Part shown: positions 43,520 to 51,970 of the stretch, piece after piece
How the letters are laid out: each line of letters opens with the position of its first letter
Numbering within the stretch: the stretch's first letter is position 1
Assembly (NCBI RefSeq): GCF_036245865.1
Contig: NZ_BTTW01000015.1
Span: 44,136-108,135, forward strand
Length of the DNA stretch: 64,000 nucleotides
Origin: Corallococcus caeni
GTDB taxonomy: Bacteria; Myxococcota; Myxococcia; Myxococcales; Myxococcaceae
Direction of reading: 5' to 3'
Made by a program: the position numbers and the translations under genes
Notes under the pieces: generated by a model
The model's input: only the letters and a program-made list of their open reading frames with translations
What the model was told of the DNA's origin: nothing
Database searches by the model: none

Positions 43520-44344
43520 ATGAAGAAGACTCTGCTCTCAAGCTTCGTCGCCTTCGGGCTCGCCGTCCTCCCGCTCTCCGCCCAGGCAGGCACGGTGACG
43601 GTAAAGGGCTCGGACACCATGGTCATCCTCGTCCAGCGCTGGGCGGAGGCGTTCATGAAGAAGAACCCCGCCACCAAGATTCAAGTGACGGGCGGCGGCT
43701 CCGGCACGGGCCTGGCGGCCCTGCAGAACGGCACCACCGACATCGCCATGTCCAGCCGCGAAATCAAGGAGGCGGAGGAGGAGAAGCTCCGCGCCCGCTA
43801 CAACACCCCGCCCACCGGCCTCCCCGTGGCCAAGGACGGCGTCACCTTCTACGTCAACGAGTCCAACAAGGTGGACGCGCTCACGGTGGAGCAGCTCAAG
43901 GACATCTACCTGGGCGACACCACGTCGTGGAAGGCCGTGGGCGGCGCGGATGCCCCCATCGTCCTGTACTCGCGTGAGAACTCCTCCGGCACCTACGTGT
44001 TCGTGAAGGACACCGTGCTGGGCGGGGACGACTTCGCCGCCTCCGCGCAGACGCTCCCGGGCACCGCCGCCGTCGTCAACGCGGTCTCCAAGGAGAAGAA
44101 CGGCATTGGCTACGGCGGCGCCGCGTACGCCAAGGGCATCAAGGAGCTGAAGGTGAAGAAGGGCAACGACGCCTTCGCCCCCACCGCGGAGAACGTGAAG
44201 AGCGGCAAGTACCCGCTGTCGCGCGACCTGTTCTTCTACCTGCGCAACAAGCCCGCCGGTGAGGCCAAGGCCTTCATCGACTTCGCGCTGTCCGCCGAGG
44301 GACAGGCCATCGTCACCCAGGTTGGCTACTTCCCTGTGAAGTAG
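43520..44344 (+). CDS. pstS: Phosphate ABC transporter substrate-binding protein
   Basis: A 274-residue periplasmic protein with signal peptide (LLSSFVAFGLAVLPLSAQAG). Phosphate-contact segments: VKGSDTMVILVQRWAEAF, VTGGGSGTGLAALQNGTTDI and YSRENSSGTYVFVKDTVL. It is of the compact, PstS-1-like type that ends with the domain FIDFALSAEGQAIVTQVGYF. It follows the porin by 12 bases with AGAGGAGA as ribosome-binding site. It delivers phosphate to the PstCA channel encoded next. Confidence 0.96.
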   Translation: MKKTLLSSFVAFGLAVLPLSAQAGTVTVKGSDTMVILVQRWAEAFMKKNPATKIQVTGGGSGTGLAALQNGTTDIAMSSREIKEAEEEKLRARYNTPPTGLPVAKDGVTFYVNESNKVDALTVEQLKDIYLGDTTSWKAVGGADAPIVLYSRENSSGTYVFVKDTVLGGDDFAASAQTLPGTAAVVNAVSKEKNGIGYGGAAYAKGIKELKVKKGNDAFAPTAENVKSGKYPLSRDLFFYLRNKPAGEAKAFIDFALSAEGQAIVTQVGYFPVK

Positions 44345-44347
44345 TCG

Positions 44348-44365
44348 GCGTCACACGATTGTCAC
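44348..44365 (+). promoter_or_regulatory. Candidate PhoB box between pstS and pstC
   Basis: GCGTCAC - ACGA - TTGTCAC, a tidy 7+4+7 repeat, starts four bases after the pstS stop. It would give pstCAB-phoU its own phosphate-responsive promoter. If so, the pstC start at 44382 lies very near the promoter and ATG 44403 may be the true start. Confidence 0.55.
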
Positions 44366-44381
44366 CCGGCGCGGGGGTCCC

Positions 44382-45398
44382 ATGTTGGATAGACAGGCCG
44401 TCATGCAGGAGCAGGACCTCGCGCCCCCGGTGGCGCTGCCCATGCTGTCGCCCGCGGCCCGGCGGCGGCAGCTGAAGGAGAAGGCCATCGCGGCGCTCAT
44501 CACCGCGGTGGCCTTCACGGGCATCGCCGCGCTGGTGCTCATCCTCGTCTTCGTGGCGAAGGAGGCGCTGCTGCTCGTCACGGACGCGGCGGCGCGCGAG
44601 GAGGCGAGCTTCTCCAAGATGTTCCTCCCGCAGCTGGTGCGGAAGGGAAAGCCCCTGGCCTACGTGTGGCAGCCGGTGTCCGGCGTGCCCAAGGTCAGCA
44701 TGATTCCGCTCTTCGTCGGCACGCTGAAGACGACGGCCGTGTCCATGCTGGTGGCGGTGCCGCTGGGCATCTTCGGCGCGCTGTTCGCCGCGGAGTTCGC
44801 CCCCCGCCGCCTGCGCGAGGTGCTCAAGCCCACCATCGAACTGCTCGCCGGCATCCCGTCCGTGGTGCTGGGCTTCTTCGCGCTGATGGTGATGGCGTCG
44901 TTCCTCCAGGACACCTTCGGCTTCACCTCCCGCCTCAACGCGGTGGTGGCGGGCCTGGGCCTGGCGCTGGCCATCGTGCCGGTCATCTTCACGGTGACGG
45001 AGGACGCGCTCACCGCCGTGCCTCGCAGCTACCGTGAGGCGTCCCTGGCCCTGGGCGCCACGCCCTGGGAGACGGCGTGGAAGGTGGTGCTCCCGGCGGC
45101 GGCCCCCGGCATCCTCGCCGCGTGCGTGCTGGGCTTCGGGCGCGCCATCGGTGAGACGATGATCGTCCTCATGGCCTCCGGCAACGCGGCCATCGTGTCC
45201 GCCAACCTGGGCGACTCCGTCCGCTCGCTGTCGGCCACCATCGCCGCGGAGATGGGCGAGGTGGTGGTGGGCAGCCCGCACTACGCGCTGCTCTTCTTCA
45301 TCGGCGTGGAGCTGTTCCTCTTCACCTTCCTCCTCAACATGCTGGCGGGGGTGTGGACGAAGAAGGTCATCCAGCGGCTCAAGGGAGGTGCGGGGTGA
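44382..45398 (+). CDS. pstC: Phosphate ABC transporter permease PstC
   Basis: A 338-residue inner-membrane permease with about seven segments; the EAA loop is in [29 protein letters not shown] sequence ([17 protein letters not shown]). A periplasmic loop of about 60 residues follows TM1 (AAREEASFSKMFLPQLVRKG). ATG 44382 gives LDRQAVMQEQD; ATG 44403 (MQEQDLAPP) is equally possible. Its stop overlaps the GTG of pstA. Together with PstA it forms the phosphate channel. Confidence 0.94.
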   Translation: MLDRQAVMQEQDLAPPVALPMLSPAARRRQLKEKAIAALITAVAFTGIAALVLILVFVAKEALLLVTDAAAREEASFSKMFLPQLVRKGKPLAYVWQPVSGVPKVSMIPLFVGTLKTTAVSMLVAVPLGIFGALFAAEFAPRRLREVLKPTIELLAGIPSVVLGFFALMVMASFLQDTFGFTSRLNAVVAGLGLALAIVPVIFTVTEDALTAVPRSYREASLALGATPWETAWKVVLPAAAPGILAACVLGFGRAIGETMIVLMASGNAAIVSANLGDSVRSLSATIAAEMGEVVVGSPHYALLFFIGVELFLFTFLLNMLAGVWTKKVIQRLKGGAG

Positions 45399-46306
45399 AG
45401 CACACCACGCGCAAGGTCGTGGGCCTGTCGCTCGTGTCGCTCACGGGGCTGGCCGCGTTCGTCATGGTCGCGATGCTGGCCCTCATCCTCCTGGACGTCG
45501 TCCGGGGCGGGTGGAGCCACGTGTCCTGGCAGTTCCTCTCCCAGGCGCCCACGGACGGGATGATGGGCGGCGGCATCTTCCCCGCCCTCTTCGGCACCGC
45601 GGCGCTCACGCTGCTCATGACCCTGGCGGTGATGCCGGTGGGCGTGCTGACGGCGGTGTACCTGCACGAGTACGCGCCGCCCTCCAGCCTCCTGGCCCGC
45701 GCGGTGCGCGTGGCGGTGGCGAACCTGGCGGGCGTGCCCTCCATCGTGTTCGGCCTCTTCGGCCTGGGCTTCTTCATCCTCTTCGTGGGCCGCGGCCTGG
45801 ACCACGCGCTGGGCTATGAGCAGCTGCACTGGGCCCAGCCGGGCATCCTCTGGGCGGCGCTGACGCTCGCGGTGCTCACCCTGCCCGTCGTCATCGTGTC
45901 CACGGAGGAGGCCCTGCGCGCCGTGCCGCAGGAGCACCGCACCGCGAGCCTCGCGCTGGGGGCCACCCAGTCGCAGACGCTGGCGCGGGTGGTGCTGCCG
46001 GGCGCGCTGCCGGGCATCCTCACCGGCGCGGTGCTGGCCATCTCCCGGGGCGCGGGCGAGGTGGCGCCCATCCTCTTCACCGGCGCGGCCTACTTCCTGC
46101 CGGACCTGCCCACGAGCCTGAACTCGCAGTTCATGCACCTGGGCTACCACACCTACGTGCTGGCCACGCAGTCGCCGGACGTGGAGGCCACCCGCCCGCT
46201 CTTGTACGCGACGGTGCTGGTGCTGCTGCTGCTCACCTTCGCCCTGAACCTCGTCGCGGTCCTCATCCGCACGCGCACGCGCCGCAAGGCCGCGGCCGGC
46301 CACTGA
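45395..46306 (+). CDS. pstA: Phosphate ABC transporter permease PstA
   Basis: A 303-residue permease with six or seven segments. First helix [24 protein letters not shown]-type loop [36 protein letters not shown] in the middle. GTG 45395 overlaps the pstC stop (GTGA), and GGGAGGTG lies upstream within pstC. The C-terminus [14 protein letters not shown] is cytoplasmic. Forms the heterodimeric channel with PstC. Confidence 0.95.
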   Translation: MKHTTRKVVGLSLVSLTGLAAFVMVAMLALILLDVVRGGWSHVSWQFLSQAPTDGMMGGGIFPALFGTAALTLLMTLAVMPVGVLTAVYLHEYAPPSSLLARAVRVAVANLAGVPSIVFGLFGLGFFILFVGRGLDHALGYEQLHWAQPGILWAALTLAVLTLPVVIVSTEEALRAVPQEHRTASLALGATQSQTLARVVLPGALPGILTGAVLAISRGAGEVAPILFTGAAYFLPDLPTSLNSQFMHLGYHTYVLATQSPDVEATRPLLYATVLVLLLLTFALNLVAVLIRTRTRRKAAAGH

Positions 46307-46323
46307 CGCTCCTTCATCCGCCC

Positions 46324-47100
46324 ATGCCCCTCTCCTCCGCCACGCCGCGCAACAAGATGGAAGCCCGCGAGCTCACCCTGCGCTACGGCAGCAAGGTGGC
46401 CATCAAGCAGGTGAGCCTGGCCATCCCCGAGCACAAGGTGACGGCGCTCATCGGCCCGTCCGGCTGCGGCAAGTCCACGTTCCTGCGCTCGCTCAACCGG
46501 ATGAACGACCTCATCCCCGGCGCGAACCACGACGGCAGCGTGTTCCTGGACGGCCGCAGCATCCACGACCGCGCCCTGGACGTGGTGGACCTGCGCCGGC
46601 GCGTGGGCATGGTGTTCCAGAAGTCCAACCCCTTCCCCAAGTCCATCTTCGAGAACGTCGCCTACGGCCTGCGCGTGGGCGGCCTCAAGGACAAGGCGAA
46701 GCTGGCGGCGCGGGTGGAGAAGTCCCTGCGCGGCGCCGCGCTGTGGGACGAGGTGAAGGACCGGCTGGACGAGAGCGCCCTGGGCCTGTCCGGCGGCCAG
46801 CAGCAGCGCCTGTGCATCGCGCGGGCGCTCGCGGTGGAGCCGGAGGTGCTGCTCATGGACGAGCCCGCGTCCGCGCTGGACCCCATCGCGACGGCCAAGA
46901 TCGAAGAGCTCATCCACGAGCTGAAGGCCACGTACACCATCGCCATCGTGACCCACAACATGCAGCAGGCCGCGCGCGTGAGCGACCGGACGGCTTTCTT
47001 CTACATGGGGGAGTTGGTGGAGTGCGGTCAAACGGAGCAGATCTTCACCAACCCCCACGAGAAGCGCACGGAGGACTACGTCACCGGGAAGTTCGGCTGA
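46324..47100 (+). CDS. pstB: Phosphate ABC transporter ATP-binding protein
   Basis: A 258-residue ATPase with Walker [21 protein letters not shown], signature [16 protein letters not shown] and Walker [17 protein letters not shown], followed by [20 protein letters not shown], all characteristic of PstB. ATG 46324 is 17 bases after pstA. Drives phosphate import and, with PhoU, signals to the PhoR kinase. Confidence 0.97.
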   Translation: MPLSSATPRNKMEARELTLRYGSKVAIKQVSLAIPEHKVTALIGPSGCGKSTFLRSLNRMNDLIPGANHDGSVFLDGRSIHDRALDVVDLRRRVGMVFQKSNPFPKSIFENVAYGLRVGGLKDKAKLAARVEKSLRGAALWDEVKDRLDESALGLSGGQQQRLCIARALAVEPEVLLMDEPASALDPIATAKIEELIHELKATYTIAIVTHNMQQAARVSDRTAFFYMGELVECGQTEQIFTNPHEKRTEDYVTGKFG

Positions 47101-47126
47101 ACCTCCCCGCGACGGAACAGGACGAC

Positions 47127-47810
47127 ATGGCGGCCACGCACACCGACAAGGCATTCGAGCAGGACCTGCGCAACCTGCGCGAGAAGCTGCTCGCCATGGG
47201 GGCCAAGGTGGAGACCCTCATCGCGCAGAGCACCCGCGCGCTCACCGACCGCGACTCGGCGCTGGCGGAGCAGGTGGTGGGCGCGGACCGCGAGGTGAAC
47301 CGGCTGGAGGTCGACATCGACGACCTGTGCCGCCGCATCCTCGCGCTGCGCCAGCCGGCCGCCTCCGACCTGCGCCTCATCACCACGGCGCTGAAGATCG
47401 TCACCGACCTGGAGCGCATCGGGGACCTGGCGGTGAACATCGCCGAGCGCGCCATGGACCTGAACCAGGTGCCGCCGCTGGCGCCGTACATCGACACGCC
47501 GAAGCTGGCGGAACTGGCGCAGCAGCAGGTGAAGAAGGCGCTGGACGCGTTCGTGTCCGGGGACGCCGCCAAGGCGGAGGACGTCCTCAAGGGGGACGAC
47601 CTGCTGGATGCCCTCTTCCTGAAGATCTTCAACGAGCTGCTGGCGTACATGATGGAGGACTCGCGCAACATCCGCCGGGCCACGGCGTTGATGTTCATCG
47701 CGAAGCACCTGGAGCGCATTGGCGACCACGCGCTCAACGTGGCGGAGATGGTCATCTACATGGTGCGCGGCAAGGACGTGCGCCACCCGCGAAGCCGCGA
47801 CCTGGAGTAG
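47127..47810 (+). CDS. phoU: Phosphate-signalling protein PhoU
   Basis: A 227-residue protein made of two three-helix bundles. Each bundle carries the metal-binding acidic motif: TALKIVTDLERIGDLAVNIA and LMFIAKHLERIGDHALNVAE. Negative regulator that links PstB activity to PhoR. ATG 47127 lies 26 bases after pstB. It closes the pst operon; a glycosyltransferase follows after 108 bases. Confidence 0.97.
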   Translation: MAATHTDKAFEQDLRNLREKLLAMGAKVETLIAQSTRALTDRDSALAEQVVGADREVNRLEVDIDDLCRRILALRQPAASDLRLITTALKIVTDLERIGDLAVNIAERAMDLNQVPPLAPYIDTPKLAELAQQQVKKALDAFVSGDAAKAEDVLKGDDLLDALFLKIFNELLAYMMEDSRNIRRATALMFIAKHLERIGDHALNVAEMVIYMVRGKDVRHPRSRDLE

Positions 47811-47834
47811 GCGTCCGGCGACTCGCGGCCGGCG

Positions 47835-47852
47835 GCTTCACCGGCGTGTCAC
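47835..47852 (+). promoter_or_regulatory. Weak candidate PhoB box before the GT21 gene
   Basis: GCTTCAC - CGGC - GTGTCAC, the 7+4+7 layout, 25 bases after the phoU stop. One half is good and the other moderate. The distance to the next start (about 67 bases) is compatible, but no -10 is obvious. Confidence 0.35.
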
Positions 47853-47918
47853 GGCGAGTTGGCCGTCCCGCCGCCCCGCCGCCCCGGTCCCGCCTTGTGG
47901 GGCCTCTAGGGTGGCGAC

Positions 47919-49106
47919 ATGCTCATCGCCTCCAGCCTCCTCCTGGCCGCGTCCGCAGTGGGCCTCCTGGCCCTCCTCCTCCAGGCGCTGTTCGTGCGCC
48001 GCCACCGCCGCACCGTCCCCGCCGCCCCCACGCACCGCCCCGGCCTGTCCATCCTCAAGCCGCTGTGCGGCGTGGATGACGACCTGGAGGCGAACCTCGC
48101 CTGGTTCGCCCAGCTGCCCTACCCCCACTACGAGGTGCTGCTGGGCGTGAAGGACGCGCGCGACCCGGCCTACGCGGTGGCCAGGGCCGCGGAGGCGAAG
48201 TGGCCCCACGTCATGCGCGTGGTGCTCCAGGAGGGCGAGCCCGGCCTCAACCCCAAGGTGAACCAGCTGGTGACGCTGTCGTCGGAGGCCCGCTTCGACC
48301 TCTGGGTGGTGAGCGACAGCAACACCCGCGTGGGCGAGGGCTACCTGGAGGAGATCGCCGCCGCCTTCGAGGACCCCACGGTGGGCTGCGTGACGCACCC
48401 GGTGGCGGGGCTGGGCGAGCAGAGCCTCGGTTCGCTCCTGGACAACCTGCACCTGTCCTCCAGCGCGGCGGCGGGGATGATCGCCGCGAAGCACGTGGCG
48501 GACCGGGACATCGTGGTGGGCAAGTCCATGGCGCTGCGCCGCGAGGACGTGGAGGCGCTGGGCGGCTTCTTCTCCGTGAAGGACGTGCTGGCGGAGGACT
48601 ACGTCATCGGCCAGTGGGTGACGCGCAAGCTGGGCAAGCGCGTGGTGCTGGCGCACGCCCCCGTCTTCAACGTGTCCCTGCGCAAGAGCGTGGACGCCTT
48701 CTTCCAGCGCTACCTGCGCTGGAGCGTCATCCACCGCACAGCGGTATCGCCCTCGACGTACGTGGCGCAGGCGCTCCTCAACCCGGCTCCGCTCGCGGTG
48801 CTGGGCGCGCTGCTCCACCCGTCCGCCCTCACGGGCCTGGCGGCGCTGGCGGTGGTGCTGGGCAAGGTCTGGGTGGACGTGACGGTGTTCCGCGCGCTGC
48901 GGCCCCAGCCGGTTCCGCTGCGCGCCGCGCCCGCGGTGCTGGTGAAGGACGCGCTGCTCTTCGCCGCGTGGTGGCATGGCGCGTTCCGGCGCACGGTGGA
49001 CTGGCGCGGCACGCGCTTGCGCGTGGTGTCAGGCACGCGCCTGGTGCCGCTGCGCGCACGTGGCACTCCCGCGACGGAGTGGATCCCCAGCAACGGGGTG
49101 GGTTGA
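47919..49106 (+). CDS. GT21-type glycosyltransferase (ceramide glucosyltransferase-like)
   Basis: A 395-residue membrane glycosyltransferase. An N-terminal membrane helix (LIASSLLLAASAVGLLALLL) precedes the GT-A fold: LSILKPLCGVDDDLEANLAW, NPKVNQL, the DxD-like VVSDSNTRVG, LAEDYVIG and the QRYLRWSV (Q/RxxRW) motif. These are the D, D, D, (Q/R)xxRW marks of glucosylceramide synthases. Two hydrophobic segments follow. Hopanoid-linked HpnI proteins share this layout and are the main alternative. It lies directly after phoU, which suggests replacement of phospholipid by glycolipid during phosphate shortage. Confidence 0.82.
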   Translation: MLIASSLLLAASAVGLLALLLQALFVRRHRRTVPAAPTHRPGLSILKPLCGVDDDLEANLAWFAQLPYPHYEVLLGVKDARDPAYAVARAAEAKWPHVMRVVLQEGEPGLNPKVNQLVTLSSEARFDLWVVSDSNTRVGEGYLEEIAAAFEDPTVGCVTHPVAGLGEQSLGSLLDNLHLSSSAAAGMIAAKHVADRDIVVGKSMALRREDVEALGGFFSVKDVLAEDYVIGQWVTRKLGKRVVLAHAPVFNVSLRKSVDAFFQRYLRWSVIHRTAVSPSTYVAQALLNPAPLAVLGALLHPSALTGLAALAVVLGKVWVDVTVFRALRPQPVPLRAAPAVLVKDALLFAAWWHGAFRRTVDWRGTRLRVVSGTRLVPLRARGTPATEWIPSNGVG

Positions 49107-49167
49107 ACGACGCGGGCCCAACTTTTGACGATCCTTCGTACAGCAACCCTCGCCGCTCGAAGACCCG

Positions 49168-50019
49168 ATGCCTATCTCCTTCAACATGCCTTCCCTGAAG
49201 CTGGCGCATCTTTCGGATCTTCATCTGGACATGAGCCGCGAGAGCGATGCCGCGGCGTCCTCACTGGTGAAGACCCTGGCGGCGCAGGACGTGGATCACG
49301 TGGTCGTGACGGGAGACCTCACGCACCGCGGCTCGCAAGCGGAGTTCCAGCGCTTCCGTGAACACTTCGCGCCCTGGATGGAGACCGGACGCCTCACCTT
49401 CATCCCCGGCAACCATGACCGTCCCGGCGAGGATGTCGGCAGCGGGTTCATGGAGGGACGCAAGGTCCACACGGTGGAGAAGGCAGGCCTCTTCCTGGTG
49501 TGCGTGGACTCCACCGGTGAGCACAACCGCAACTATTTCCACAGCCATGGCGAACTGACGGAAGGCGTCGTGGACGAAGTGGGCCACGCGCTGGACGCCG
49601 CGCCGAAGGACGCGCTGGTCGCGGTGCTGCTGCACCACCACGTGATGCCGTTGCCGCTGGAGAGCTTCCCGGAGTGGATCGCCACGAAGATGGGGCTGCC
49701 CCACGCGTCGGAGCTCGCGTTGGGAAGCCGACTGCTCGAGCGCGTGGGCGGCCGGTGCGACCTGGTGCTGCACGGCCACCGTCACATCCCGAACGAGACG
49801 GACCTGGGCAGCCCGGGCGAGCGCGCGCTGCGCGTCTACAACTCCGGCAGCAGCACGGACCTGGGCCGCTTCCGCGTCTTCAGCCACATGGCCGGCCGGC
49901 TGGTGAGCGAGCCGGAGTGGTGCCAGGCCGCGGAGCCGGCGAAGCCGCGCACGGCGGTCCACAACGTCCGGCCTGCCCTCCAGTACCTGGTGGGCCAGCT
50001 GGGCATGGCGCTCTTCTAG
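49168..50019 (+). CDS. Calcineurin-like metallophosphoesterase (cAMP-phosphodiesterase type)
   Basis: A 283-residue protein. Metal ligands: LKLAHLSDLHLDMSRES (DxH), HVVVTGDLTHRGSQ (GD), FIPGNHDRPGE (GNHD), VLLHHHVMPLP and VLHGHRHIPNE (GHxH). The pattern is that of CpdA-like class III phosphodiesterases. ATG 49168 or ATG 49186 may be used; the domain starts just after the second. It lies 61 bases behind the glycosyltransferase on the same strand. Substrate not determined by sequence; a role in phosphodiester scavenging would fit the region. Confidence 0.85.
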   Translation: MPISFNMPSLKLAHLSDLHLDMSRESDAAASSLVKTLAAQDVDHVVVTGDLTHRGSQAEFQRFREHFAPWMETGRLTFIPGNHDRPGEDVGSGFMEGRKVHTVEKAGLFLVCVDSTGEHNRNYFHSHGELTEGVVDEVGHALDAAPKDALVAVLLHHHVMPLPLESFPEWIATKMGLPHASELALGSRLLERVGGRCDLVLHGHRHIPNETDLGSPGERALRVYNSGSSTDLGRFRVFSHMAGRLVSEPEWCQAAEPAKPRTAVHNVRPALQYLVGQLGMALF

Positions 50020-50114
50020 CGCCTGGCTGGCTGGCTGCTGGATGGCAGGGCTTCACGCAAGTGTCGCGAATGCCCGCGGGGCCATGGAAGGTTCTCCCCA
50101 GGTCAGGAGGATGC

Positions 50115-50498
50115 TTGGGGCGACTCGTGGTGGATGACGGTGCTCGGAAGGTCCTGGTCGTGGATGACGACGCGGACTGGCGGGAATTCCTCCGGGTGAG
50201 CCTGGAGGACCTTGGCTATGAGACCACCGAGGCGGCGGACGGCCAGGAGGCGCTGGACTCGCTCAGGCGGGGGGAGCGCTTCGGGGTCATGCTGCTGGAT
50301 TTGAACATGCCGGGCATGAGCGGCCTGGAGGTGGTGGAGAAGCTGCCGCGGGCGTCAACGAACCCGCGCATCGTCTTCCTCACCTCGGCGGCGGCCCAGG
50401 ATGTGGGCAGCGCACTCATGTCGGGTCCACACTACTACCTGCCCAAGGGAGCGAGCCGCGACCAATTGTCGCTCCTCCTCCAATCACTGGGGGTGTAG
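50115..50498 (+). CDS. Single-domain response regulator
   Basis: A 127-residue receiver. VLVVDDDADWREFLRVSL gives the acidic pocket, GVMLLDLNMPGMSGLE the phospho-acceptor Asp, IVFLTSAAAQD the Ser/Thr position and YLPKGASRDQL the Lys. TTG 50115 is proposed as start: AGGAGG lies four bases upstream and no in-frame ATG exists before the fold; GTG 50127 is the alternative. No kinase nearby. The KGA motif after the conserved Lys, instead of KPF, is typical of stand-alone output-less regulators. Confidence 0.78.
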   Translation: MGRLVVDDGARKVLVVDDDADWREFLRVSLEDLGYETTEAADGQEALDSLRRGERFGVMLLDLNMPGMSGLEVVEKLPRASTNPRIVFLTSAAAQDVGSALMSGPHYYLPKGASRDQLSLLLQSLGV

Positions 50499-50534
50499 GA
50501 CGGGAGGCGTCCCCCGCCGGCCAGGAGGTCCGCC

Positions 50535-51845
50535 ATCGTCACGGAGCTCGTCATCATCCTGCTGCTGGTGCTGGCCAACGGCGTCTTCGCCGGCGCCGAG
50601 CTGGGCCTGCTGTCCGTGCGCAAGACGCGGCTGAAGGAGCTGCTGGAGCAGGGCAGCAAGTCCGCGAAGGCGGTGGCGGCGCTGCGGGATGATCCGGAGC
50701 GGCTGCTGGCCACGGTGCAGATTGGCATCACGGTGATTGGCGCCACGGCGGCGGCCTTCGGCGGCGCGAGCATCGCGCACCGGCTCTCCGGCGTGCTGGC
50801 GGGGCTGGGCATGCCGGAGGCGACGGCGAGCCAGGTGTCCTTCGCCCTGGTGGTCGCGCTGGTGTCGTACCTGTCGCTGGTGCTGGGGGAGCTGGTCCCC
50901 AAGTCGCTGGCGCTGCGCTACTCGGAACAGTACGCGCTGACGCTGGGCCGGCCGCTCAAGGCGCTCGCGTGGGTGATGCGCCCGCTGGTGTGGTTCCTCA
51001 CCGCGAGCTCCAACGTGGTGCTGAAGCTCTTCGGGGACCGGACGAACTTCTCCGAGTCGCGGCTGTCGCCGGACGAGCTGCTCCAGCTGGTCGCGGAGGC
51101 GTCGAAGCAGGGCACGTTGGATCCGCGCGCGGGGGAGATCGCCTCCCGGGCCTTCGAGCTGGGCGACCTGACGCTGGGCGACGTGATGGTGACGCGCGAG
51201 CACATCGTCGCGCTGCGCCGTCACGCGAGCACGGAGGAGATCCGCCAGGTGCTGCTGGAGCACGGGCACTCGCGGATGCCGGTGTACGAGGGCACGCTGG
51301 ACAACGTGGTGGGCTACATCGTGGCCAAGGACCTGCTGGGCGTGGCCTGGGAGGCGCACCTGATTGTCCTGGAGGACGTGCTGCGCCCGCCGCTGTTCCT
51401 GGTGGAGTCCATGCGCGCCATCGCCGCGATGAAGGAGCTGCAGCGCCGGCGCATGCAACTGGCGGTGGTGGTGGACGAGCACGGCGGCGTGGTGGGGCTG
51501 GTGACGGTGGAGGACCTGGTGGAGGAACTCGTCGGGGACATCCTCAGCGAGTCCGAGACGCCCGAGGAGCGCGTGCGCCGTGAGAGCCCCTCCGTCGCGG
51601 TGGTGCAGGGCGAGGCGAGCCTGCGCGAGGTGAACCGCGCGCTGGGGCTGGAGCTGGAGGAGAGCGAGGACTACGGCACCGTCGCGGGCCTGTGCATCGC
51701 GCTGGCGGGCGGCGCCATCCCGGAGCAGGGCGCGAAGCTGTCGCTGCCGGACGGCACGGTGCTGGAGGTGATGGAGGCGTCACCGCGCCGGGTGCGCGAG
51801 GTGCGCGTCCATCTGCCGCCCCCTCCCGCTCAACCGGAGGCCTGA
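50535..51845 (+). CDS. CorC/HlyC-type (CNNM) membrane protein with CBS pair
   Basis: A 436-residue protein. Transmembrane CNNM domain starts with ELVIILLLVLANGVFAGAELG and contains LATVQIGITVIGATAAAFGG and LVLGELVPKSLALRYSE. A CBS pair follows (LGDVMVTREHIVALRRHAS, VVVDEHGGVVGLVTVEDLVE), then a CorC_HlyC domain at the C-terminus (DYGTVAGLCIALAGGAIPEQ). Members are implicated in Mg2+/Co2+ efflux. The family N-terminus is preceded by AGGAGG and an ATC codon at 50535; there is no ATG, GTG or TTG between the upstream in-frame stop (50496) and GTG 50568, which would remove half of TM1. The ATC start is therefore inferred. Confidence 0.85.
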   Translation: MVTELVIILLLVLANGVFAGAELGLLSVRKTRLKELLEQGSKSAKAVAALRDDPERLLATVQIGITVIGATAAAFGGASIAHRLSGVLAGLGMPEATASQVSFALVVALVSYLSLVLGELVPKSLALRYSEQYALTLGRPLKALAWVMRPLVWFLTASSNVVLKLFGDRTNFSESRLSPDELLQLVAEASKQGTLDPRAGEIASRAFELGDLTLGDVMVTREHIVALRRHASTEEIRQVLLEHGHSRMPVYEGTLDNVVGYIVAKDLLGVAWEAHLIVLEDVLRPPLFLVESMRAIAAMKELQRRRMQLAVVVDEHGGVVGLVTVEDLVEELVGDILSESETPEERVRRESPSVAVVQGEASLREVNRALGLELEESEDYGTVAGLCIALAGGAIPEQGAKLSLPDGTVLEVMEASPRRVREVRVHLPPPPAQPEA

Positions 51846-51900
51846 GCCCTCGTGGGTCCACCACCCGCGTGAGAATCCTGACGGGGAACCCAGGGCGTTG

Positions 51901-51929
51901 TTGGTGATGACGCGCCGGGTCGCTATAAG
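51901..51929 (+). promoter_or_regulatory. Probable promoter of the GT4 gene
   Basis: TTGGTG (51901-51906), a 17-base spacer and TATAAG (51924-51929), 41 bases before the start codon of the glycosyltransferase. The -10 matches five of six consensus bases. Confidence 0.55.
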
Positions 51930-51970
51930 TCCGGGAGGGTTGCCCTCGGCCCGGGAGGCTCGCGCAGCGG

